Positions 1 to 5,490 of a stretch of DNA of 5,490 nucleotides are shown piece by piece (position 1 is the first letter of the stretch; each line of letters starts with the position of its first letter). The DNA is from Ferruginibacter sp. (GTDB taxonomy: Bacteria; Bacteroidota; Bacteroidia; Chitinophagales; Chitinophagaceae), in NCBI GenBank assembly GCA_025362765.1, contig JANYFI010000135.1:1-5490 (forward strand), read 5' to 3'. A model generated the notes under the pieces. It worked only from the letters and a program-made list of their open reading frames with translations, was not told where the DNA came from and made no database searches. The position numbers and the translations under genes were made by a program.

Positions 1-1
1 C

Positions 2-1183
2 ATTATGGGCGGCAGTTACGGCGGTTACGCAACGTTGGCCGGCTTGACGTTTACACCTGACGTGTATGCTGCTGGCGTGGATATTGTAGGGCCAAGCAAC
101 CTGTTTACTTTAATGGCCAGCATTCCTCCATATTGGGAAGCAGGGCGCAAAATATTTTCGTTGCGGATGGGCGATGAAAATACGGAAGCTGGTAAAAAAA
201 TATTGCACGATGCAAGTCCGTTGTTTAGCGCCGATAAAATAAAAGTACCGTTGCTGATTGTGCAGGGAGCCAACGATCCACGGGTAAACAAAGGAGAAAG
301 CGATCAGATAGTAATTGCCTTGCGGAACAAAGGATCGAAGGTAGATTATATTTTGGCAGATGACGAAGGACATGGTTTTGCAAAGCCGGTAAATAACCTG
401 GGCATGGTGGCCGCATCAGAAAAATTTCTGGCAAAATACTGCGGCACCCGTTACCAGGAAACAATGGCTGAGGATGTTGCCAAACGCTTAAAGGAAAATA
501 CGGTAGACATTACTAAAGTAACATTGATTAAAAAAAGCAGCGTTCCGTTGCTTAAAAGTATGCCGTCGCTTTCCGGTGATTTAACTCCCGGTAATTATAA
601 ATACACCGCCGGGCTGGAAGTGCAGGGACAAAAAATTCCTGTTACGATGAACCGGTCTGTAAGCTCCCGCGATGGCAACTGGAATATCGCTGACAGCCTG
701 AGTGTGATGGGGCAGCAGATAATAGCCATGTCCTCATTTACACAGAGTAGCCTGGCAGGTGTAAAACAAATTACTGAACAGGGTCCTGTAAAATCAACAA
801 TAAATTACCAGACAGATAAAGTTGATATAGCCATCGATATGAGTGGCAAGGTTACCAGCAAGTCGTTGCCAATTGACGGACTTTGTATCAATGATGGTGC
901 GGGGCTCGACATGATTGTGGCAAGATTTCCCTTAGCGGCTGGTTACGCAGCTTCATTTTATGTTGCGGACGCACAAACACAGAAGTTAAAAAAGATGATC
1001 CTGAAAGTAACTGGTAATGAAACCGTCAATGGCATCAATACTACCGTGGTGAGTGTGGTGAACGATGAAAATGAAAACGATGCTGCTACATTTTATGTAG
1101 ACCTGGCTAAAAAAATGGCTATTAAAACAGTGCAGATTATTCCTGCAATGATGAACGCAAAACTAACGGTGGAATTACAGTAA
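2..1183 (+). CDS. S9 (prolyl oligopeptidase family) serine peptidase, C-terminal part, 5' end outside window
   Basis: This is the catalytic end of an alpha/beta-hydrolase peptidase of the S9 family (acylaminoacyl-peptidase / dipeptidyl-peptidase type), which cleaves short peptides. The reading frame is open to the left edge, so the beta-propeller and any signal peptide lie outside. Counting the Met at 5-7 as residue 1, the nucleophile elbow GGSYGG puts the catalytic Ser at residue 4, the acid is Asp91 in GANDPRV, and the base is His123 in DEGHGF. The triad is therefore complete. The hydrolase fold ends near residue 150. A further ~240 residues follow, rich in alternating beta-type segments ([31 protein letters not shown]). 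This tail resembles the DUF3108-like beta domain I recall at the end of some Bacteroidota S9 peptidases, but that match is from memory. Related enzymes are usually periplasmic or secreted, which cannot be tested here. A terminator follows 20 bases after the stop, so the gene ends its transcript. Confidence 0.93.
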   Translation: MMGGSYGGYATLAGLTFTPDVYAAGVDIVGPSNLFTLMASIPPYWEAGRKIFSLRMGDENTEAGKKILHDASPLFSADKIKVPLLIVQGANDPRVNKGESDQIVIALRNKGSKVDYILADDEGHGFAKPVNNLGMVAASEKFLAKYCGTRYQETMAEDVAKRLKENTVDITKVTLIKKSSVPLLKSMPSLSGDLTPGNYKYTAGLEVQGQKIPVTMNRSVSSRDGNWNIADSLSVMGQQIIAMSSFTQSSLAGVKQITEQGPVKSTINYQTDKVDIAIDMSGKVTSKSLPIDGLCINDGAGLDMIVARFPLAAGYAASFYVADAQTQKLKKMILKVTGNETVNGINTTVVSVVNDENENDAATFYVDLAKKMAIKTVQIIPAMMNAKLTVELQ

Positions 1184-1202
1184 ACGATCCTATTATTTTT
1201 TG

Positions 1203-1238
1203 AAGCCTCCGTTATAAAATAGCGGGGGCTTTACTTTT
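1203..1238 (+). terminator. Intrinsic terminator of the S9 peptidase gene
   Basis: A stem pairs 1203-1214 with 1220-1231, with two G-U pairs, around a TAAAA loop. It has a GC-rich core (GCCTCCG with CGGGGGC) and is followed by a broken T tract (TTACTTTT). The reverse strand has no T tract after the stem, so it works for the plus strand only. It lies just after the peptidase stop codon. Confidence 0.8.
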
Positions 1239-1632
1239 AATACAACCCTGTAGTATTTACCTTGCTTTATCAAACTACCGCTCCTTAAGGGAAAAGGCAA
1301 CCTTTTAGTGACACACGCTGTCACGTTTTTCAGCTATATTTTTCCAATTCTCCTGGCATGAACGAGCGGGCCTTGATTACAGAAACAAAAGGCACCTGGC
1401 AAAAGGGGGAAGTGAAGTTTGGTTTAATTTATCCAGGATTTTCAGTTGAAGAAAAATAACACAAAACCCAAATGGTAAGAAAATATGTGGCGTAAATCAA
1501 CTTTATTCTACCGGCTTTTGAATGGCCGCTTTCAACAAATTTGTTTTATCAAAACTATTTTCGCAAAATTTAATAAACAGCCTTGAATTTCAGAGCGAAT
1601 AATCAAACTGAAGAAACAAAACATGGACCCGG
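1239..1632. other. Intergenic stretch without a recognised gene
   Basis: About 390 bases lie between the peptidase terminator and the 3' end of the broken lipoprotein gene. Most of it is A/T-rich with frequent stops on both strands. Two items stand out: an inverted repeat with a T tract at 1308-1330, listed separately, and a 33-codon ORF at 1358-1459 (MNERALITETKGTWQKGEV...). That ORF reads like plausible protein but has no ribosome-binding motif and no family I recognise. No tRNA or other RNA gene was seen. Confidence 0.5.
1308..1330 (+). repeat. Perfect inverted repeat followed by T tract (weak terminator or operator)
   Basis: GTGACA at 1308-1313 and TGTCAC at 1319-1324 are exact reverse complements separated by CACGC. 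Five T residues follow at 1326-1330. As RNA this would be a 6-bp hairpin with a U tract on the plus strand, a weak terminator shape. As DNA it is a symmetric 17-bp site of the size bound by dimeric regulators. The GTGA/TCAC half-sites recall Crp-family sites, but the 9-base spacing between them does not match the usual six. Which of the two roles applies is not decided by the sequence. Confidence 0.45.
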
Positions 1633-2164
1633 TTAATACTTAGCAAAATTCATCCAGTTAATATATTGGTCGGTTTGCTTTCCTATTTGAAAACTGGCGT
1701 TGTCAATACTGTGAATGGTAAGTGTGTCGCTAACCCCGCTTCCTGTCAGTATAAACAAACAGTGTAATTAGTCCAGGCGGTGATACCACTGTAAGAATAA
1801 TAAACCGTATCAGTGTCTGTAAAATTTAATGCTTCCCGCAAAGTTGGTGGCAACGAAATTATCATACATCGTCTGCGGCCCCTTCCATTGATTATTGAGA
1901 AAGCTGATAAACTGTTTGCTTAATTGGCATAGTAGTGTTGGCCGTATTACTGATTACTACCAAAACACTGTCTCTAATAGAAGCGCTGCCAAATGCAGGA
2001 AAAGTAGAAATATTAAAAATCGGTATCGGTTGCCACGCATGTTTCAGCGTATCCGTAACAATCTTTGTTATTGTTTCTGTTTTTTTACATGCTGTCTCTG
2101 TAACACCGATTAAGATAAAATAGAAAAATAAAAAAGGCAGATAAAAGATTTTCTTTAATCTCAT
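1633..2164 (-). pseudogene. Small putative lipoprotein gene broken by three frameshifts
   Basis: The minus-strand start at 2164 opens with a basic N-terminus, a hydrophobic stretch (residues 6-20) and Cys26 in ETACKK, followed by a Lys/Thr-rich linker. This is the usual look of a Bacteroidota lipoprotein, although the lipobox is a poor match. That frame stops at 1892-1894 after 90 codons. Protein-like sequence continues in other frames: FLNNQWKGPQTMYDNF down to about 1824, then TDTVYYSYSGITAWTNY to about 1755, then LTGSGVSDTLTIHSIDN to NWMNFAKY and a stop at 1633-1635. The joins fall near short A/T runs: 1915-1917 and 1821-1824 (each one base too many), and 1751-1760 (one base too few). Joined, the product would be about 176 residues, a small beta-rich secreted protein of unknown function. 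I recognise no family. It is either a real pseudogene or an intact gene damaged by indel errors in the sequence. It is divergent from the hydrolase gene at 2387. Confidence 0.62.
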
Positions 2165-2386
2165 AAGGTGCAGAATTACTTCAATAATAATTGGTAAAAG
2201 AGAAGTTAATGTACGGCATTAATATTACTAATTTTTAACAGCTTAGTTGTGTTTTTGTTAAATGCAACTGTGAGTAAATCGAATGCTTTGCAATGGCAAT
2301 AGAAGCCTGGCAAAATATTTAGTCAGAAATATTAGCCTTGCAAAATAAAACAGGGTATTTGAAATAACTTCACCAAAACAACTTAC
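2165..2386. other. Divergent intergenic region
   Basis: These 222 A/T-rich bases separate the start of the minus-strand lipoprotein gene from the start of the plus-strand hydrolase gene, so promoters for both should lie here. The only element near the Bacteroidota -7 consensus (TAnnTTTG) on the plus strand is TAGCCTTG at 2333-2340, with one mismatch and no TTTG -33 box at the right distance. No convincing minus-strand promoter was seen. Neither start has a Shine-Dalgarno motif, which is common in this phylum. Confidence 0.4.
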
Positions 2387-3211
2387 ATGCGTTCAGTACT
2401 TTTTATCGCCTGCTATTTTATCATCGGCCGTTCAATAGCGCAGACAGATTCATTGGCTTCAAAATCCCCAACAAATTCTGGTTTTCTTTCTTCCTTTGAC
2501 GGCACTAAAATTTATTATGAAGTGCGGGGCAAAGGCAAGCCGGTGTTGCTGCTGCATGGTTTTATTGTAAACGGCAGTTCCTGGAAGAGAGCAGCCTTGT
2601 ACACCGACCTGTTGAACGCAGGTTACAAAGTAATTGTGCCGGATATGCGGGGCAATGGCAAATCAGATAAGCCGCATGATTCTACGGCGTATGACAATGA
2701 TGCCGAAGCAAAGGACATGATACAACTGATGGCCTTGCTGAAAATAAAAAAATACAGCGTGGCGGGGTATTCAAGAGGGTCCATTATTGCCGCCCGTTTA
2801 TTGGTACTGGATAAGCATGTTCAAACCGCCGTGATGGGCGGCATGGGTACTGATTTTACCAATCCACTATGGCCAAGAAGAATTATGTTTTACAGAGCAT
2901 TGATGGGTGATTCAATTCCGGAATTAAAATCGATGGTGAGTTATGTTCAACAACAAAAACTCGATCAGCTGGCATTGGCTTATTTGCAGCGGGCACAACC
3001 ATCTACCTCCAAAGAAATATTGCATAAAACAACCCAACCAGTCCTGGTTATCAGTGGCAGCGAAGATGCAGACAATGGGTCTGCGGGCGAACTGGCAAAG
3101 CTTTTGCCACACAGCACACTGGCAACTGTTCCCGGCGATCATAACCATGCATCGGCCACGGCTGAATTTTCAAAAGAAGTGATTGCATTTTTGCAGCACA
3201 ATCATTATTAA
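2387..3211 (+). CDS. Exported alpha/beta hydrolase
   Basis: This is a complete 274-residue alpha/beta-hydrolase-fold protein, probably an esterase or related hydrolase acting outside the cytoplasm. The substrate cannot be read from the sequence. Residues 1-18 form a signal peptide (basic start, hydrophobic core, likely cut after SIA before Gln19). The mature part follows the classic order: oxyanion-hole HGF at 57-59, PDMRGNGKSD at 85-94, nucleophile elbow GYSRG with Ser129, acid Asp227 in SGSEDAD, and base His252 in VPGDHNH. All three catalytic residues are present. His254 two positions on is a less likely base. The cap region between about 150 and 210 is short and helical. The length is normal for the family. 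The ATG at 2387 is preceded by A-rich sequence without a Shine-Dalgarno motif, and it is the start that exposes the signal peptide. The dehydrogenase gene begins 82 bases downstream; no clear terminator lies between, so read-through is possible. Confidence 0.93.
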   Translation: MRSVLFIACYFIIGRSIAQTDSLASKSPTNSGFLSSFDGTKIYYEVRGKGKPVLLLHGFIVNGSSWKRAALYTDLLNAGYKVIVPDMRGNGKSDKPHDSTAYDNDAEAKDMIQLMALLKIKKYSVAGYSRGSIIAARLLVLDKHVQTAVMGGMGTDFTNPLWPRRIMFYRALMGDSIPELKSMVSYVQQQKLDQLALAYLQRAQPSTSKEILHKTTQPVLVISGSEDADNGSAGELAKLLPHSTLATVPGDHNHASATAEFSKEVIAFLQHNHY

Positions 3212-3293
3212 AGGAAACTTTTTTTTAAAAGAGGGTCGCTCTAAAAATTTTATAGCACGAATTGTTTAGCAAAGCATCGATTAATTTAACCAA

Positions 3294-4307
3294 ATGACAC
3301 AACCAACCACAAACCCACAGGAAATTACCGCAGGCATAGTAGGTTTAGGCCTGATGGGCTGCAGCATTGCCACCTGCCTGTTAATGGCGGGCCATCGGGT
3401 GGTGGCCGTTGCGCCATTGCCTGCCGATTTGATACATGCAGCAGAAAGAATCAGGCACCATTTACAAAAATCATGGGAAGAAAAACTCACAGATAGAAGT
3501 CCTGATTATTTTTTTGAGCGCCTCCAAATAACGGAAGACTACAGCAGCCTACAACCTTGTCAGCTCGTTATTGAATGTACCCTGGAAGACCTGGAAATAA
3601 AAAAACAGGTATACCAAAAAATAGAAAATGTAATTGCCGCAACGGCGGTGCTTGTCTCCAATACTTCGGCCATACCGATTACGATTTTGCAATCCTGCAC
3701 AAAATTTCCTGCAAGATTTTTGGGCCTTCACTGGGCGGAGCCTTCGCACACCACCCGTTTTCTGGAAGTAATTTGTGGTGACCAAAGTGAACTTCATTTT
3801 GGGGAATGGTTGTACAACCTCTCGCATTGCTGGGGAAAAGAACCAACGCTGGTACGAAAAGATATCCGCGGCTTTATCACCAACCGCTTAATGTACTCCA
3901 TGTACCGGGAAGCCTGTTCACTGGTGGAAAAAGGATACGCCACGGTGGAAGATGTTGACAGAGCCTGCCGCAATAACGCCGGTTACTGGATGACGCTGGT
4001 CGGCGTTTTCAGGTGGATGGACCTTACGGGTGTGCCCGCCTATCACACCGTGATGAAAGAGTTGTTGCCCACGCTAAGCAACCAAACGGAAGTGCCCAAA
4101 CTAATTGAAGACATTGTAAAAAACGGCGGCAGGGGCGTAGTTAACGGCAAAGGATTTTATACGTATACAGAAGAAGAAGCCAGGCTATGGGAAGAAACAT
4201 TTACTGAGTTTAGTTACGATATACGTGAGCTGGCACTGAAATATCCTGCGGATGTAGTGCAGCGGAAAATTGTTAAAAATGTGGAAGCTAAAAAGTCGGA
4301 TGAGTGA
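3294..4307 (+). CDS. 3-hydroxyacyl-CoA dehydrogenase family protein
   Basis: This is a single-function, cytoplasmic member of the 3-hydroxyacyl-CoA dehydrogenase family, which oxidises 3-hydroxyacyl-CoA with NAD in fatty-acid or related acyl-CoA breakdown. Residues 12-190 form the Rossmann domain, with the nucleotide loop GIVGLGLMG (GxGxxG at 17-22) and SNTSAIPIT at 122-130. The catalytic pair is His146 in GLHWAEP and Glu158 in RFLEVI. From about 191 the C-terminal helical domain begins with GFITNRLM and includes EKGYATVEDVDRA and GKGFYTY. At 337 residues it is about 50 longer than the stand-alone 3-hydroxybutyryl-CoA dehydrogenases (about 280), owing mainly to a charged helical tail after residue 291. 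There are two oddities. The end of beta strand 2 reads VVAVAPLPAD, with no Asp/Glu where the ribose-binding acid normally sits, and the usual HFFNP is HWAEP. The substrate may therefore differ from the classic enzyme. No enoyl-CoA hydratase domain is fused. A terminator follows. Confidence 0.9.
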   Translation: MTQPTTNPQEITAGIVGLGLMGCSIATCLLMAGHRVVAVAPLPADLIHAAERIRHHLQKSWEEKLTDRSPDYFFERLQITEDYSSLQPCQLVIECTLEDLEIKKQVYQKIENVIAATAVLVSNTSAIPITILQSCTKFPARFLGLHWAEPSHTTRFLEVICGDQSELHFGEWLYNLSHCWGKEPTLVRKDIRGFITNRLMYSMYREACSLVEKGYATVEDVDRACRNNAGYWMTLVGVFRWMDLTGVPAYHTVMKELLPTLSNQTEVPKLIEDIVKNGGRGVVNGKGFYTYTEEEARLWEETFTEFSYDIRELALKYPADVVQRKIVKNVEAKKSDE

Positions 4308-4314
4308 AATGTTT

Positions 4315-4360
4315 ATGCTGCTGCTCTTATTTCTTTAAAATAAGTTGCTGAGCATTTTTT
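4315..4360 (+). terminator. Intrinsic terminator after the dehydrogenase gene
   Basis: An inner 7-bp stem, CTTATTT (4326-4332) with AAATAAG (4338-4344), closes a five-base loop. An outer 5-bp stem, ATGCT (4315-4319) with AGCAT (4351-4355), brackets it across an unpaired internal loop. Six T residues run from 4355 to 4360, the first of them paired in the outer stem. It begins eight bases after the dehydrogenase stop codon. Confidence 0.6.
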
Positions 4361-4399
4361 AATTTCCGGCTTTGCTGAAAGGGAACTAAAAGAAACGGT

Positions 4400-4586
4400 T
4401 TAGCCAGATACTGTTTAAAATGCGGAATGGGATTTGAACACTACCCGGTTAAACGATACTCTCGTAATTTTAAGCGTTGTAATTTCGATGTCGGTAAAAA
4501 TCGGTACACGCAGCCAATATTGCTGCACAAAGCTTCTCAGCCGGTCTCTTCGCCTCTGTATCCGTACAAAAGCAGTCTGCGACTAG
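4400..4586 (+). pseudogene. yiaA: Decayed N-terminal half of yiaA
   Basis: YiaA proteins carry two YiaAB two-helix domains. The first normally ends in a GLF-A-S-QK-VRD pattern joined directly to EGIP-T-IYY of the second. Just before the surviving second half, the frame starting at 4543 reads GLFASVSVQK. After a one-base shift in the A run at 4568-4571, it continues as AVCD, then a TAG at 4584-4586, then [11 protein letters not shown]. This is the expected junction with a single-base loss, an apparent Arg-to-Cys change and a stop where Lys or Arg would be. Further upstream, AT-rich sequence of the right length (about 180 bases) shows only weak traces, such as an LLHKAS that may correspond to the LNEKGYY region. 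The left boundary is an estimate from the normal domain length. The junction remnant is direct evidence; the rest of the domain is inference. Confidence 0.6.
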
Positions 4587-4808
4587 ATGGAAGGCATCCC
4601 TGTAACCAATATCTATTACGGTCTTGCCTGGTTCAGCGCACTTTTATCTGTCGTATTACTTACCGTAGGCTTGTGGAATGCAAGTCTGGAGAAAAGTGAA
4701 AAAGGCTTCTACGCCATGTCGTTTATCCTCAGTCTTTTTTCGGCCATTGCCGTACAAAAAAATACACGGGATATGAAAGCAGCCAAACTGCCGCCAGAGC
4801 CATTTTAA
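4587..4808 (+). CDS. yiaA: YiaA/YiaB-family inner membrane protein, C-terminal domain only
   Basis: The 73-residue product is the second YiaAB domain of a YiaA-type inner-membrane protein of unknown function. It has one hydrophobic helix ([20 protein letters not shown], 9-28), the family signature [15 protein letters not shown] (28-42), a second helix ([13 protein letters not shown], 44-56) and the closing QKNTRD at 57-62. A full YiaA has two such domains and about 140 residues, so this is half length. It begins exactly at the interdomain linker EGIPVT, and the base triplet directly upstream is an in-frame TAG. The ATG is therefore probably an internal Met of the ancestral gene and not an original start. 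No ribosome-binding motif precedes it. A single-domain protein could still be made and insert in the membrane, but the gene is better viewed as the preserved part of a broken yiaA. It ends shortly before a strong terminator shared with the convergent LysE gene. Confidence 0.8.
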   Translation: MEGIPVTNIYYGLAWFSALLSVVLLTVGLWNASLEKSEKGFYAMSFILSLFSAIAVQKNTRDMKAAKLPPEPF

Positions 4809-4841
4809 CAATAGGCAATAAAAATTGTAATTGAAGAATGA

Positions 4842-4876
4842 TAAAAAGCTACCGGTAATGTACCGGCAGCTTTTTA
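4842..4876. terminator. Strong bidirectional terminator between convergent genes
   Basis: AAAAAGCT at 4843-4850 pairs with AGCTTTTT at 4868-4875, and CCGGTA at 4852-4857 pairs with TACCGG at 4861-4866. There is one A/C mismatch between the two stems and a three-base ATG loop. The stem is flanked by A on the left and T on the right, so each strand gets a GC-rich hairpin with a T tract. It sits 33 bases after the yiaA stop and 28 bases past the stop of the minus-strand transporter, serving both. Confidence 0.9.
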
Positions 4877-4904
4877 CTATAAAGAAAATATTTTTTTTTC
4901 GTCT

Positions 4905-5490
4905 TTATACCAAATAACGTACACTGAGGACGGATTTATGGGGAGGCGCCGGTGGATAAATGGCGTTATTTTCTTTTTTCTTTTTCCATTTATCCGCATG
5001 GTAAAAAGTTTGGTACAATATAAATGCGCCACATACAATCAATACAACCCCGGTAATTTTATTTATGATGTTTAAATTATGGGTTGTTAGTTTTGGCTTT
5101 ATTTTACCCGCCAGCAATACTTTAAAAACATCAGATAAAATATTTACAGCAAGGCAACTTGAAAAAATAAGGATACGGTAGTTAATCGAATAAGTTTTTG
5201 CAAAAACGGTCGCGGCGGTTAACCACTCGAAAAATAAAATGGGGTTAAGGGTATTGATGGCAAAGCCGGTAACAAATAATGTAGCTACCTGTGTATGGCG
5301 CAAACCCTGTTGACCGTTTTCTATAGGTGCCACGGCTGTGCCCTTAAAAAAAACATAGAAGCTGCCCAGCCCCACCAATAAAAATCCGCCACCGTAACCA
5401 ATTTGCCTGATATAGTGATCTGCAAAATGGGCTGTAAAAGCAGTAAACACATTGCTGATGGCAACAAACAGTATATCACTAAGCCAGATG
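4905..5490 (-). CDS. LysE-family transporter, 5' end outside window
   Basis: This is an inner-membrane exporter of the LysE/RhtB superfamily, whose members export amino acids and similar small solutes. The minus-strand frame is open to the right edge. A GTG at 5448-5450 could be read as a start, but the sequence before it (IWLSDILFVAISN) is clearly part of the protein, so the true start lies outside. About 194 residues are visible. Hydrophobic helices include IWLSDILFVAI, GYGGGFLLVGLGSFYVFF, TLFVTGFAINTLNPILFFEW, ILIFSSCLAVNILSDVF and ITGVVLIVCGAFILY. The GFAINTLNPILFFEWL segment with its Asn-Pro is the family hallmark in the second half of LysE proteins. The C-terminus is a charged tail (KWKKKKE) followed by a proline-rich end, probably cytoplasmic. 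The exported substrate cannot be assigned. It converges on yiaA and shares its terminator. Confidence 0.87.
   Translation of the reverse strand, partial: IWLSDILFVAISNVFTAFTAHFADHYIRQIGYGGGFLLVGLGSFYVFFKGTAVAPIENGQQGLRHTQVATLFVTGFAINTLNPILFFEWLTAATVFAKTYSINYRILIFSSCLAVNILSDVFKVLLAGKIKPKLTTHNLNIINKITGVVLIVCGAFILYQTFYHADKWKKKKENNAIYPPAPPHKSVLSVRYLV

Noticed and set aside
1895..2123. Plus-strand ORFs of 62-72 codons opposite the lipoprotein gene
   Set aside because: They lie antisense to the lipoprotein reading frame, which has a signal peptide and continues sensibly in neighbouring frames. The plus-strand products look like antisense artefacts.
3217..3254. Weak hairpin (AGAG with CTCT) amid T and A runs after the hydrolase gene
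   Set aside because: Only four paired bases with poor symmetry around them and no proper T tract. Not enough to call a terminator.
3261..3290. Promoter-like pair TTG (3262-3264 region) and TAATTTAA (3282-3289) before the dehydrogenase gene
   Set aside because: The -7 element matches TAnnTTTG only partly, and it lies so close to the ATG at 3294 that almost no leader would remain.
4420..4460. Possible tRNA remnant: minus strand reads GTTCAAATCCC, like a T-arm
   Set aside because: The flanking bases do not form a T-stem, no matching acceptor or anticodon arms were found at the right distances, and no CCA end is present. Chance match.
4427..4699. 90-codon plus-strand ORF overlapping the yiaA region
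   Set aside because: Its composition is unlike a membrane or known protein, and it overlaps the clear YiaA domain in another frame. It is a shadow frame kept open by chance.
5448..5450. GTG as the start of the LysE-family gene
   Set aside because: The frame continues upstream with typical transporter sequence (IWLSDILFVAIS) to the window edge, and family members have a helix there, so the gene starts outside.

Overview
The window reads as an ordinary chromosomal stretch of a Bacteroidota bacterium, most likely from the Chitinophagaceae or a close relative. This is inferred from the A/T-rich spacers, the lack of Shine-Dalgarno motifs before the clear starts, lipoprotein-type N-termini, and the protein styles seen (an S9 peptidase with a beta-rich tail, a YiaA with the [12 protein letters not shown] linker). 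No mobile element, CRISPR array, complete RNA gene or phage gene was found.

Layout, left to right. (1) Positions 2-1183, plus strand: the C-terminal part of a prolyl-oligopeptidase-family (S9) serine peptidase, cut by the left edge, followed by a clear intrinsic terminator. (2) About 1239-1632: non-coding or unrecognised, holding a perfect 6-bp inverted repeat with a T tract and one doubtful 33-codon ORF. (3) 1633-2164, minus strand: a small putative lipoprotein gene broken by three apparent frameshifts. Its full product of about 176 residues can be followed by switching frames. (4) 2387-3211, plus: an exported alpha/beta hydrolase with a complete catalytic triad, divergent from the broken lipoprotein gene. 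(5) 3294-4307, plus: a single-function 3-hydroxyacyl-CoA dehydrogenase with unusual cofactor-pocket and active-site wording, followed by a terminator. (6) About 4540-4808, plus: a YiaA-type inner-membrane protein gene whose second YiaAB domain is intact. Its first domain is decayed, with a recognisable remnant, a frameshift and a stop directly before the surviving half. (7) 4905-5490, minus: a LysE-family transporter cut by the right edge, convergent with yiaA and separated from it by a strong bidirectional terminator.

The genes do not form an obvious pathway or operon. Spacers are long, three terminators separate the units, and orientations alternate. The points most worth a second look are the two broken genes, which could be true decay or indel errors in the sequence, and the divergent cofactor-binding segment of the dehydrogenase. 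I see no convincing evidence of a new multi-gene system here.
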